From CAZUCU01 sp964589635 (GTDB lineage: Bacteria > Patescibacteriota > Minisyncoccia > Phycocordibacterales > JAACPR01), in contig CAZPRI010000008.1 in the NCBI GenBank assembly GCA_964589635.1, forward strand, positions 1 through 25,999: a stretch of DNA of 25,999 nucleotides, written 5' to 3'. Shown here piece after piece: positions 14,973 through 22,884 of this stretch. The first letter of the stretch is position 1. The number at the start of each line of letters is the position of its first letter. Below the pieces are notes generated by a model. That model made no database searches. It was given only the letters and a program-made list of their open reading frames with translations, and was not told the origin of the DNA. Made by a program: the position numbers and the translations under genes.

Positions 14973-16121
14973 TTGAAACTAATCAAAAGATTGATAACCC
15001 ATCTGCATCCTCATTTGGATGAATATCTGGCAGAATATATTGCCAGGAAGTTTGGAATCCTAGAATTCCATTTCACGAGTAATTTTCAACATCATGAAAT
15101 CACTTGCGCCGGAGTCGGCAACGTTGCCGATGGACAACTAGACTCTCTGTTCATCGGTGTCGGAGGAGGACCCTTCGACGACCATGGGAGAAATTCCGGG
15201 TACTCAAGTGCTGAACTCATGGTTCAGTATTTGGGACTAGAAGATGATCCACGGCTCATTACCTTGATTCGTGCAGTCACGATTCAGGATAAGCAAGGGA
15301 AGAAATCGAAGGATTTCAACACCCTGCCCATTGCGATCAATAACATGCATCGCTATGGATACTCTTCTGACGAGATTCGTCAGTGGGTATTTCAAGCCTT
15401 TGATTCAATCATTGAGTCTGAGGCGTTGCTTCTGGATGATATCAAACAGGGTGTTTCCAAGACTGTGATGGTCAAGGAAAACCGTCAGGCAGAAATCAGG
15501 GTTCGTTTCTTGAAAGAGAAGCGTTCATGGTTTTACTTCCAGTTGTTCCACATTGCTACCTTGATGGGTGAATCCGGAAAGGACTGGAACGAGTTTGGCG
15601 AAAAAGCTTTTCAAAAGCAAGCAATTGCTTTCAGAAAAGCTAAGCCAGTCGCCAAATCACATTGCAATCTTGCCATGACTCGATTTGGTGAAATGCATCT
15701 GATGGTGATTGATGGTTCGGCCGGACAGTTTTCTGAGTTCGAAATCGAACTTGATTCCTGTTCACGAATCAACGAAGTTGGGGCAGATGTTGTTCTTCTG
15801 AGAAATTCGAGAGGACACACATTGGTATCAGCAAACAAAAAAGCTGCAATCAAGGTGGACGATTTTTACACCCTTCTTTGTCAGACCGAGTCTGAAAGTA
15901 GAGGTAAGAAATCCGATGACGTGTGGTACAAGCATGAAGGCGTGTCCCGTATCTACAATGGTACACTGACCCGTCCTGATGTTGATTTCACTGAACTCGA
16001 ATTTGAGGAAATTAAATCCCTCTTGTTCAGCTGGCTTGAAGTCAGAGCTGTGACGGTATCTGATTTCGAGGAAGGTGTGGATGTTGCTACTGCCTTCGAC
16101 AAAACCGCAAGCGCCGGTTAA
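14973..16121 (+). CDS. Putative MYG1/DHH-like metal-dependent phosphoesterase
   Basis: I cannot name this 382-residue protein with certainty. Two motifs near the N-terminus suggest a metal site: THLHPHLDEYLA (about residues 9-20) and FIGVGGGPFDDHGR (about 60-73). These resemble the first His/Asp motif and the GG-x-x-DHH-type motif of the MYG1 (UPF0160) branch of DHH phosphoesterases, which act on nucleotides or nucleic acids. No membrane segment is seen. The start must be early to include the first motif, and the only in-frame start after the stop at 14949 is the TTG at 14973. Base composition is strikingly different: one sampled 60-base line (15121-15180) is 57% G+C, against 30% in a line of murF (13741-13800), which suggests transfer or different selection. 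It has its own promoter and terminator. Confidence 0.6.
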   Translation: MKLIKRLITHLHPHLDEYLAEYIARKFGILEFHFTSNFQHHEITCAGVGNVADGQLDSLFIGVGGGPFDDHGRNSGYSSAELMVQYLGLEDDPRLITLIRAVTIQDKQGKKSKDFNTLPIAINNMHRYGYSSDEIRQWVFQAFDSIIESEALLLDDIKQGVSKTVMVKENRQAEIRVRFLKEKRSWFYFQLFHIATLMGESGKDWNEFGEKAFQKQAIAFRKAKPVAKSHCNLAMTRFGEMHLMVIDGSAGQFSEFEIELDSCSRINEVGADVVLLRNSRGHTLVSANKKAAIKVDDFYTLLCQTESESRGKKSDDVWYKHEGVSRIYNGTLTRPDVDFTELEFEEIKSLLFSWLEVRAVTVSDFEEGVDVATAFDKTASAG

Positions 16122-16127
16122 ATGCGC

Positions 16128-16165
16128 AAAACCCCGCAGTCACATTTGTGACAGTGGGGTTTTTT
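16128..16165. terminator. Bidirectional terminator between the phosphoesterase-like gene and arsR-type gene
   Basis: AAAACCCC (16128-16135) pairs with GGGGTTTT (16156-16163), with an inner GTCAC/GTGAC stem. T runs follow on the plus strand (to 16165), and the AAAA at 16128 gives T on the other strand. It lies between two convergent genes ending at 16121 and 16168. Confidence 0.9.
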
Positions 16166-16167
16166 AT

Positions 16168-16494
16168 TTAGTAAGGGATTTTACATTCCTCAAAACAGTG
16201 GGCCTCTCTGTTTAAATTGAAATATTTTTTTGTACCTTCGTTTTCAAATTTTATTGCATCAACAGATTGTAAGACTTGCAGGTGGTGGGAAATAGTTGGC
16301 TGAGTTAATTTCATTGTCGCAGTTAACTCTTTAACAGTCATTCCTGTTTTTGCTTTTCCTAGTACACAAACTAGATTATATCGACTTTTTTCTCCAACAA
16401 CCTTAAAACATTCTGGGCAAAGCTCTTTTTCTGAAGACACTGTCTGTGGTACCCACGAAGGTCTTTTATATGTTTTTTGTTGATTTTTAGTCAT
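16168..16494 (-). CDS. ArsR-family winged-helix repressor
   Basis: The 108-residue protein has a winged helix-turn-helix: helices in MTVKELTATMKLTQPTISHH with recognition helix QPTISHHLQVL (about residues 65-75) and a wing FENEGTKKYFNLN (about 83-95). This is the ArsR/SmtB pattern. It has five Cys: CPEC at residues 26-29, C43, and C100 and C104 in the C-terminal HCFEEC, which together could bind a metal or an Fe-S cluster or act as a redox switch. It is divergent from nrdD, and a 7-2-7 inverted repeat lies between them, so I infer that it represses the nrdD operon and itself. The inducing signal is unknown; the oxygen-sensitive operon makes a redox or metal signal plausible. Confidence 0.82.
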   Translation of the reverse strand: MTKNQQKTYKRPSWVPQTVSSEKELCPECFKVVGEKSRYNLVCVLGKAKTGMTVKELTATMKLTQPTISHHLQVLQSVDAIKFENEGTKKYFNLNREAHCFEECKIPY

Positions 16495-16535
16495 ATCTGT
16501 TTTTTATTTTTAATTTTCCACAAAATTTTCTATTC

Positions 16536-16551
16536 ATAGATGGTCATCTAT
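16536..16551. promoter_or_regulatory. Candidate ArsR-type operator, 7-2-7 inverted repeat
   Basis: ATAGATG-GT-CATCTAT is a perfect inverted repeat with a 2-base centre. It covers the region where the -35 of nrdD should be (the -10 TATAAT is at 16560-16565) and the start of the divergent regulator transcript, so a bound dimer would repress both directions. It is the only such repeat I see in this gap. Confidence 0.65.
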
Positions 16552-16557
16552 ATTAGA

Positions 16558-16565
16558 ATTATAAT
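16558..16565. promoter_or_regulatory. Shared bidirectional -10 for nrdD and the arsR-type gene
   Basis: ATTATAAT reads TATAAT on the plus strand (16560-16565) and also TATAAT on the minus strand (16563-16558). The plus transcript would begin near 16572, 18 bases before the nrdD ATG; the minus transcript would begin near 16551 at the edge of the inverted repeat. Confidence 0.55.
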
Positions 16566-16589
16566 CTACTTAACATAACCGAATTCACT

Positions 16590-18743
16590 ATGCGAAAAAC
16601 AAATGAGATTAATAGAAACTATTTTAGCAAAATTATCAAGAGAGATGGTAGAGAAATAGAGTTTGACAAGAATAAAATAAAAAATGCAATAGCTAAAGCC
16701 AATAAGGTAACTCTTGAGATAGAGGAGAAGGAAATGGAGAAAGTTTTGAACTTAGTGATGAGTCTTTTAAGGGGTAAAAATCCTTCAGATATTGTGAATA
16801 TTGAGGAAGTACAAGACTGTGTCGAGGTATCTTTGATGCGACTTGGCTATGAACAGACTTCAAAATCATATATTTTGTATAGAACACAACATGCTGAAAT
16901 GAGATCTTTGGCAATAGCATCTTCTTTAGGAATAATTGATAATTATTTAGATGAAAGTGATTGGCAGGTAAAGGAGAATAGTAATATGGGGTACTCTCTT
17001 CAAGGATTAAATAATCATATTTTTTCAGAGGTAAGTAAGACATATTGGTTGAATAGAATATACCCAAAAGAGATTAGAGATTCATATGAAAAAGGTGATA
17101 TTCATTTACATGATCTTGGTAATCTTTCAGTTTATTGTGTAGGTTGGGATTTGATGGATTTATTGTTGGAAGGATTTAAAGGTGTCTCTGGTAAGGTTCA
17201 GTCAAAGCCGGCGAAACATTTCGGGACTGCTTTAGGTCAAATAGTGAATTTTATGTACACACTTCAAGGTGAAGCTGCCGGAGCAATTGCTTTCTCTAAT
17301 TTCGACACTCTGCTTGCTCCATTCATTAGATATGATGCATTAGATAAAAAAGAAGTGAAACAAGCACTTCAGGAATTTATCTTTAATATGAATGTCCCTA
17401 CTAGAGTTGGTTTTCAATCTCCATTTTCAAACATAACTTTAGACTTGAATCCTTCTGCAAACTTCAGTAAGCAGAGAGTAATCATAGGAGGAGTAGAAAA
17501 AGATGAATTTTATTCTGAATTCCAGGAAGAAATGAATGTTTTGAACGAGAGTTTGTTTGAAGTACTACTAGAAGGTGATGCATCGGGGAGAGTATTTAGT
17601 TTTCCAATTCCAACTGTAAATATTACAAAAGATTTTGATTGGGGTAATCCAAGATTAAAAGGTTTGTGGGATATGACTGCGAAATATGGTATTCCTTATT
17701 TTTCAAATTTTATTAATTCAGATATGAAGCCAGAGGACACAAGGTCAATGTGTTGTAGGTTAAGGCTTGATTTGGATGAATTAGATAAAAGAGGTGGTGG
17801 ACTATTTGGTGCAAATGCATTAACTGGATCAATAGGTGTTGTTACAATCAATTTACCAAGAATCGCCTTTGAATCTAAAGATGAGGCAGAATTTATCTCA
17901 AAGTTGGAAGAAAGAATGTATTTGTCTCGAGAAAGTCTTGAAATAAAAAGAAAAATTATTGAAAAGTTTGCACGATTAAATCTGTATCCTTACACAACAT
18001 ATTATCTGAGAAATATCTATAATGCGCATGGTGAATATTGGAAAAATCACTTCTCTACAATTGGGTTGTTGGGTATGAATGAAGCAAGTATTAACCTTCT
18101 AGGAAAAGATATTGGATCAAAAGAGGGTAGTGAATTTGCACAAAGGGTTTTGATTTATATGAGATCAAAGTTAGTTGAGTATCAAAAAGAAACAGGAAAT
18201 CTTTATAATCTAGAAGCTACTCCAGCAGAAGGAACAGCATATAGAATGGCCATTAAGGATAAGAAAAAATTCCCTGATATTATTGTGGCCAATGAAGCAG
18301 ATTACGTGAAAGGTGCAAAACCCTTTTACACAAACTCAACTCATTTGCCAGTTAATTACACTGACGATATGTTTGAGGCTCTAGAAATACAAGACAAATT
18401 ACAAACAAAATATACTGGTGGCACTGTTATGCATTTGTTTTTAGGTGAAAGGATAATGGACTCAGAATCTGTTCCAAAATTAGTTAAGAGTATTTGTGAG
18501 AATTTTGAATTACCTTACTTCACCTTCACACCAACCTTTTCAGTATGTCCTTCACATGGATATCTGGATGGAGAAATAAAAGAATGTATCAAGTGTGGAT
18601 CCGAATGCGAAGTATATTCAAGAATTGTTGGATATCTTAGACCAATCAAAGCGTGGAATGAGGGTAAAAATGCTGAATGGAATGAAAGAAAAACCTATAA
18701 AATTGAAAAGCAGGAGAAAATAAAAAATAAGATTAAAAAATAA
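16590..18743 (+). CDS. nrdD: Anaerobic (class III) ribonucleoside-triphosphate reductase
   Basis: This 717-residue glycyl-radical enzyme makes dNTPs from NTPs without oxygen. Residues about 12-100 are an ATP-cone allosteric domain (KRDGREIEFDKNKIKNAI). The 10-stranded barrel follows, with SMCCRLRLDLDEL and GGGLFGANALTGSIGVVTINLP near the active site. At the C-terminus four Cys (653, 666, 669, 673) form the zinc site, and RIVGYL carries the glycine that becomes the radical (Gly681). All key elements are present and the length is typical. NrdG, encoded 3 bases downstream, generates the radical. A divergent ArsR-type protein and its probable operator lie just upstream. Confidence 0.96.
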   Translation: MRKTNEINRNYFSKIIKRDGREIEFDKNKIKNAIAKANKVTLEIEEKEMEKVLNLVMSLLRGKNPSDIVNIEEVQDCVEVSLMRLGYEQTSKSYILYRTQHAEMRSLAIASSLGIIDNYLDESDWQVKENSNMGYSLQGLNNHIFSEVSKTYWLNRIYPKEIRDSYEKGDIHLHDLGNLSVYCVGWDLMDLLLEGFKGVSGKVQSKPAKHFGTALGQIVNFMYTLQGEAAGAIAFSNFDTLLAPFIRYDALDKKEVKQALQEFIFNMNVPTRVGFQSPFSNITLDLNPSANFSKQRVIIGGVEKDEFYSEFQEEMNVLNESLFEVLLEGDASGRVFSFPIPTVNITKDFDWGNPRLKGLWDMTAKYGIPYFSNFINSDMKPEDTRSMCCRLRLDLDELDKRGGGLFGANALTGSIGVVTINLPRIAFESKDEAEFISKLEERMYLSRESLEIKRKIIEKFARLNLYPYTTYYLRNIYNAHGEYWKNHFSTIGLLGMNEASINLLGKDIGSKEGSEFAQRVLIYMRSKLVEYQKETGNLYNLEATPAEGTAYRMAIKDKKKFPDIIVANEADYVKGAKPFYTNSTHLPVNYTDDMFEALEIQDKLQTKYTGGTVMHLFLGERIMDSESVPKLVKSICENFELPYFTFTPTFSVCPSHGYLDGEIKECIKCGSECEVYSRIVGYLRPIKAWNEGKNAEWNERKTYKIEKQEKIKNKIKK

Positions 18744-18746
18744 TCC

Positions 18747-19436
18747 ATGAAATTTGGAGGACTAAATAAACTGACCCTGATTGATTATCCAGGTAAAACC
18801 TCAGCTCTAGTCTTTACTATTGGATGTAATTTCAGATGTCCATATTGTCATAATCCGGAATTAGTTGATGAAACGGTCAAAGATAGAATTGATGAGAAAG
18901 AGGTTCTCTCTTTTTTGGGAAAGAGAAAAGGTTTGATTGAAGGTCTTGTTATAACAGGAGGTGAACCTACAATGCATGGAGACGAACTATTGAATTTTAT
19001 GAAAAAAGTAAAGAAATTGAATTTTTTCGTTAAGCTTGATTCTAACGGAACAAATCCAGATTTTCTAAAAACTGCTATTAAAAATAAGTTGGTTGATTAT
19101 ATAGCAATGGATATGAAGTCTCCAACAAGAAAATATCATATAACGGCAAACATGCCTGTAAATACAGATGCAATAAAAGAGAGTATTAAAATTCTATTAA
19201 AGGGTGAGGTTGATTATGAATTTAGAACCACCTTGATTAAAATTCTTACATCGAGAGAAGATCTTTTAGAAATCTTCGAAGAAATTAAAGGTTCAAAAAA
19301 TTACGCACTTCAAAAGTTTATACCCAATACAATTCTGAATCCCCAGTTCCTGAAAAAGACTACGTATTCAGATGATGAATTAAATGAATTACGAGTAGAG
19401 GCCCTAAAGTTTGTAAAAAAATGTCAGATAAGATAG
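18747..19436 (+). CDS. nrdG: Anaerobic RNR-activating radical SAM protein (NrdG2 type)
   Basis: The 229-residue protein is a radical SAM activase. CNFRCPYC (Cys27, Cys31, Cys34) is the CxxxCxxC motif binding the [4Fe-4S] cluster, and VITGGEPTMH is the GGE motif contacting SAM. The length and the opening FGGLNKLTLIDYPGKTS match the longer NrdG2-type (TIGR02495) activase rather than the roughly 155-residue E. coli NrdG. It abstracts a hydrogen from Gly681 of NrdD. It starts 3 bases after nrdD stops and overlaps iscS by 16 bases, so the genes are translated as a unit. Confidence 0.93.
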   Translation: MKFGGLNKLTLIDYPGKTSALVFTIGCNFRCPYCHNPELVDETVKDRIDEKEVLSFLGKRKGLIEGLVITGGEPTMHGDELLNFMKKVKKLNFFVKLDSNGTNPDFLKTAIKNKLVDYIAMDMKSPTRKYHITANMPVNTDAIKESIKILLKGEVDYEFRTTLIKILTSREDLLEIFEEIKGSKNYALQKFIPNTILNPQFLKKTTYSDDELNELRVEALKFVKKCQIR

Positions 19437-20626
19437 ATAATAAAAAAATATATTTAGACTACGCAGCTATGACACCGATAGATACGGAAGTTCTGGCAAA
19501 GATGAACAAATATTATTCTAATGAATTTGGTAATCCTTCGAGCATGTATGAGAGTGGTAGGAAAGCTATGAATGAGATTTTTCACGCAAGAGAAATTATT
19601 TCTAAATGCATATGTGCTGATCCCAAAGAAATACTTTTTACAGCAAGTGGAACAGAGTCAGATAATCTAGCTATTTTTGGGGTAGCATCAAAGTATGAAA
19701 AAAGAGGAAAACACATCATTATTTCTTCAATCGAACATAAGGCAGTCTTAGAATCTGCGAATGCATTAAAAAAAAGAGGTTTTGAAATAAGTAACGTATC
19801 TGTAGATTCTAGTGGGTTTATAAATAAAGAAGAATTGATATCCCTTGTGAGACCAGATACTATTTTGATTTCTATTATTTATGTAAACAATGAAATAGGG
19901 GTAATACAAAATATTCCAGAAATTTTCAATGACATACGAAAAAAATTTGGAAAGTCATGCCCTGTGTTGCATACAGATGCATGCCAAGCAGTAGGTCATG
20001 TTGATATTGATGTTAAAAGTCTAGGTGCCGATTTAGTCTCAATGAATAGTTCAAAAATATATGGCCCAAAAGGAGTCGGGATTTTATATAAGAACAAAGA
20101 TATTGGTATTAGTAGTCTTATATTTGGAGGTGCACAAGAATTTGGCATTAGGGCTGGTACAGAGTCTGTTCCACAAATAATGGGTTGCGCTTTGGCTTTT
20201 GAAAAAGCTACAGAACTAAGAGAAAATGAAGAAGAAAGATACAAACAACTTCGAAACCATGTGATCAGTTCCTTAAGAAATAATATTCCGAGCATATCTT
20301 TTAATGGTCACTGTGAAATGGTTGCAAACCATATTCTCCACATGACAATTCCAAAAATAGAAGGGGAGTCAATTATACTTTTGCTTGATCAATATGGTAT
20401 TGAAGTTTCGACAGGATCAGCATGTTCATCAAATGATTTACAAGCTTCTCATGTTTTATACGCTATTGGTCAGAGTGATGAACTTATTCATGGAAGTATA
20501 CGAATTTCTTTTGGAAGAGATACTCAAAAAGAAGATCTGGATTATTTCGTTGAAAAATTAAAAACAGTAGTTGAGAAACTTCTTAAAATATCTGTATTAA
20601 CTAGTCATGAATATGAAAGAAAATAA
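19421..20626 (+). CDS. iscS: Cysteine desulfurase
   Basis: This 401-residue PLP enzyme releases sulfur from cysteine for Fe-S cluster assembly. The start LDYAAMTPID is typical (family form LDYxAxTP). His106 (SSIEHKAVLE), Asp186 and Gln189 (HTDACQAVGH) and the PLP lysine Lys212 (SSKIYGPKG) are in place; the residue before the lysine is Ser instead of the usual His. The catalytic Cys335 sits in the loop TGSACSS. The single-residue-loop signature and overall length fit the IscS/NifS group. It overlaps nrdG and iscU, so it is part of the nrdD operon, where it probably supplies clusters for NrdG. Confidence 0.94.
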   Translation: MSDKIDNKKIYLDYAAMTPIDTEVLAKMNKYYSNEFGNPSSMYESGRKAMNEIFHAREIISKCICADPKEILFTASGTESDNLAIFGVASKYEKRGKHIIISSIEHKAVLESANALKKRGFEISNVSVDSSGFINKEELISLVRPDTILISIIYVNNEIGVIQNIPEIFNDIRKKFGKSCPVLHTDACQAVGHVDIDVKSLGADLVSMNSSKIYGPKGVGILYKNKDIGISSLIFGGAQEFGIRAGTESVPQIMGCALAFEKATELRENEEERYKQLRNHVISSLRNNIPSISFNGHCEMVANHILHMTIPKIEGESIILLLDQYGIEVSTGSACSSNDLQASHVLYAIGQSDELIHGSIRISFGRDTQKEDLDYFVEKLKTVVEKLLKISVLTSHEYERK

Positions 20627-21047
20627 AAAAATATGTGATGTCGAAGATTGGTTTTATAGCGATATTGTGAAGGATCATTTTATAAATCCAAGAAATTTAT
20701 TAGTGGATGATAAGAATTATGTGGCGGATGGAATTGGGATAGTCGGAAGTCCTGCTTGTGGAGATATGATGGCTGTGTGGATTAAGGTTGATAAAGAAAG
20801 TGGAAAAATAAAAGAATGTAAGTGGAGAACCTTTGGTTGTGCATCAGCTATTGCATCAACATCAATGATGTCAGTTATTGCTACAGAGAATGGGGGAATG
20901 ACTTTGAAACAAGCAAAAAGATTAAGTCCTGAGTTAATTATTGATAGATTAAAAGGATTACCAGATAGAAAATATCACTGCTCTGTTTTGGGACATCAAG
21001 CGTTGAGGGAGGCAGTAATTGATTTTGAAAACCATGGAAAATCATAA
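20607..21047 (+). CDS. iscU: Fe-S cluster scaffold protein, IscU/NifU N-terminal type
   Basis: The 146-residue protein has the three cluster-ligand Cys of the scaffold family: Cys51 in GSPACGD, with the conserved Asp53, Cys78 in TFGCASAIASTS, and Cys125 in KYHCSVLG. These receive sulfur from IscS and build a transient [2Fe-2S] or [4Fe-4S] cluster. The presence of Asp53 and the absence of a long insertion point to IscU/NifU rather than SufU. The ATG at 20607 overlaps the iscS end by 20 bases. The C-terminal HscA-binding LPPVK motif of E. coli IscU is not seen, in line with no hscA/hscB genes here. Confidence 0.93.
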   Translation: MNMKENKKICDVEDWFYSDIVKDHFINPRNLLVDDKNYVADGIGIVGSPACGDMMAVWIKVDKESGKIKECKWRTFGCASAIASTSMMSVIATENGGMTLKQAKRLSPELIIDRLKGLPDRKYHCSVLGHQALREAVIDFENHGKS

Positions 21048-21705
21048 AGAAAAATATAAAATAATAGATAAGAAAATACTAAACAGTGACACATTTACAC
21101 TATCTTTAGTTTTAGAAAGTGGTGAGATTCCGACATTCATTCCCGGCCAGTACATAAATATATTCTTTGATGATCTTGGAACAAGCGAGGGTAAAGCATA
21201 CAGTCTTTCATCTGCACCAACAGAAAAAAAGTTTGATATCACAATCAAGGTTATTGGAACCTTTTCTGAAAAGCTTAACTCCTTAAAAGTAGGGGATGAA
21301 ATTCAAGGAACGTTGCCATACGGCTTTTTTTATTCAGAAGAAAGATCGGATTTGGTTTTGATATCTGCTGGTATAGGTATAACTCCTTTCAGAAGTATGA
21401 TTATTGAGAATCAGTCTTTATTAGAAAAAAGAAAAATTTCTTTGTTTCATAGTGTAAAAGAAGAATACGATCTTATTTTTAAAGAAGATTTTGAGAGAAT
21501 AAATTCTGATAAATTCAGGTACATAAAAAACGTTTCTTCAAAATATGGTAGATTAGACCAGGAGAAATTGAATCTAATGGGCCTTGAAGATAAGGAGTTT
21601 ATGATTTGCGGGTCCATTAGTTTTGTTCGGGATATGTGGAAAATACTAGTAGATTTTGGTATAAGTCAGGACCAAATTTATACAGAGGCATTCTTTTCTC
21701 ATTAA
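21034..21705 (+). CDS. Ferredoxin-reductase-like FAD/NAD-binding oxidoreductase
   Basis: Starting at the ATG at 21034, the protein is 223 residues. It has the ferredoxin-NADP reductase layout: a beta-barrel flavin domain with PGQYINIFF and AYSLSSAP (the RxYS flavin motif, with Ala in place of Arg's neighbour position), and a nucleotide domain with SAGIGITPFRSM and MICGSISFVRDM near the C-terminus, ending in EAFFSH. No Cys-rich [2Fe-2S] domain is fused. The open frame reaches back to a TTG at 21019, but ATG is preferred. It overlaps iscU by 14 bases. By context I infer that it passes electrons from NAD(P)H to the Fe-S proteins of the operon, for instance to reduce the NrdG cluster; no ferredoxin gene is seen. 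Confidence 0.85.
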   Translation: MENHKEKYKIIDKKILNSDTFTLSLVLESGEIPTFIPGQYINIFFDDLGTSEGKAYSLSSAPTEKKFDITIKVIGTFSEKLNSLKVGDEIQGTLPYGFFYSEERSDLVLISAGIGITPFRSMIIENQSLLEKRKISLFHSVKEEYDLIFKEDFERINSDKFRYIKNVSSKYGRLDQEKLNLMGLEDKEFMICGSISFVRDMWKILVDFGISQDQIYTEAFFSH

Positions 21706-21742
21706 TGTATTTCAATAACACATACACCTAAATGGGCTTTAG

Positions 21743-21751
21743 TGTTAAAAT
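21743..21751 (+). promoter_or_regulatory. Extended -10 promoter of the pilin pair (leaderless)
   Basis: TGTTAAAAT is an extended -10 element whose hexamer (21746-21751) ends 6 bases before the ATG at 21758, so the transcript should start on the start codon. Confidence 0.55.
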
Positions 21752-21757
21752 ATAAAA

Positions 21758-22021
21758 ATGTCAGATGTAGAATTTTTAGAAGATGAGACTGTCTATTCTA
21801 GGATCCAGAGAACAAAGCCTTTACCAGAAAAAGGTTTGGAGGCTTGGGTATATAGAAAACTTCCTGGAAAATATAATTATAAAAGAAATATACTTATTTC
21901 AATAATAATTATAATCTTCTCTATATCTTTTATATTTTTTATATTAGGAATTCAAAATAGAAATACTCAACAGGAACAAAATTCCTTTGAAGAAAGAGTT
22001 ATAAATACAAAATTAAAATAA
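21758..22021 (+). CDS. Small bitopic membrane protein, hypothetical
   Basis: The 87-residue protein has a polar, acidic then basic N-terminal half (about residues 1-43, predicted cytoplasmic), one strongly hydrophobic segment (about 44-64) and a short polar outer tail. I recognise no family. One base separates it from the pilin-like gene, so the two are co-transcribed from the extended -10 upstream; it could serve the assembly or anchoring of the pilin, in the manner of PilN/PilO-type bitopic proteins, but sequence gives no direct support for that. Confidence 0.7.
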   Translation: MSDVEFLEDETVYSRIQRTKPLPEKGLEAWVYRKLPGKYNYKRNILISIIIIIFSISFIFFILGIQNRNTQQEQNSFEERVINTKLK

Positions 22022-22022
22022 T

Positions 22023-22772
22023 ATGAAGAATAAAGGTTTTACCCTAATAGAATTAATGGTTGTTATATCCATAATATCACTCCTTTCAAGTATTACTTTC
22101 TATACTTCAACAAGTGCTAAGAATAGAGCAGAAGATGTGCATATGAGAACAGAAGTTGATCAAGTAAAAAAAGCTATTTTTATAAGAAAGTTGGATGGTC
22201 TTGGGATGCCAGTATCAAATGGTATGACTAGAGGAACTATGTATCAGGAAGGGAGTACACATTATGTACAAAGCATGAACCAACTTGTTTCTGAGGGATA
22301 TTTTTCTGAAATACCAAGATCTCCTAGTGGTGATTCTTATTGGTATGGGGTTTCCGAAGGAGACGAAGAAGGAGTTTTTGCAGCTGAACTAAATTATGAA
22401 TACGACAGAAACACTTCCAATAGTTGTGCAATAGTAGAGACTTCACAGAATTATGAAAGTTGTATATTTACTTCACTAAATCAATATTATTTTTCAGCTC
22501 AAAATGGACAATATTGTGCGGCTTATCTAGAAGATAACCCTGATCAGATTTGTGTTCTGGGATCGAAAGCAAATTTTTGTAGTTTGTATAATCAGAACGG
22601 CGAACAAGAGAGTTACTGCCAATGTACACCCAGCGAGACCACATTTTGTGGTCCGTATGGAGGTAACACCAATATACTTGGTCTTACAGCGACTGTCTGT
22701 GATATAGGTCAGGAAGTTTCTGGGGGGATTTGTAGTGGTTCAAGTGATTCTGATTTTTGTAGTTGTATTTAG
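22023..22772 (+). CDS. Type IV pilin-like / pseudopilin protein
   Basis: The N-terminus MKNKGFTLIELMVVISIIS is a textbook type III signal: a short basic leader, Gly just before Phe, and Glu at position 5 of the mature protein, followed by a hydrophobic helix (about residues 6-26). Prepilin peptidase should cut after Gly5 and N-methylate the Phe. The rest is a 220-residue ectodomain; the end of it (about residues 140-249) has many Cys (for example SYCQCTPSE and the final FCSCI) and may be held by disulfides. It may be a pilus subunit for attachment or DNA uptake, or a pseudopilin; no assembly genes are in the window. Confidence 0.88.
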   Translation: MKNKGFTLIELMVVISIISLLSSITFYTSTSAKNRAEDVHMRTEVDQVKKAIFIRKLDGLGMPVSNGMTRGTMYQEGSTHYVQSMNQLVSEGYFSEIPRSPSGDSYWYGVSEGDEEGVFAAELNYEYDRNTSNSCAIVETSQNYESCIFTSLNQYYFSAQNGQYCAAYLEDNPDQICVLGSKANFCSLYNQNGEQESYCQCTPSETTFCGPYGGNTNILGLTATVCDIGQEVSGGICSGSSDSDFCSCI

Positions 22773-22813
22773 AAGGGTTTTCTTTGGGGGGAGTAGAGAT
22801 ATTGTTCACATAT

Positions 22814-22857
22814 AAAAAAAGACCCGAGGTAGGATTGGAACCTACTCAAGGGTCTTT
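22814..22857 (-). terminator. Terminator of the 159-residue minus-strand gene
   Basis: AAAGACCC (22818-22825) pairs with GGGTCTTT (22850-22857), with an inner GTAGG/CCTAC stem. On the minus strand the hairpin is followed by a run of seven T (A at 22814-22820). It lies 28 bases behind the stop of the minus-strand gene, and also separates it from the convergent pilin gene. Confidence 0.85.
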
Positions 22858-22884
22858 GGATGACGAAAAGCAAACTGTGTTACC

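Noticed and set aside
22828..22850. tRNA gene fragment (T-arm-like GTAGG-TTCCAAT-CCTAC on the minus strand)
   Set aside because: The T-arm shape is striking but no D-arm, anticodon arm or acceptor can be placed; outer GACCC/GGGTC stem and T run make it a terminator.
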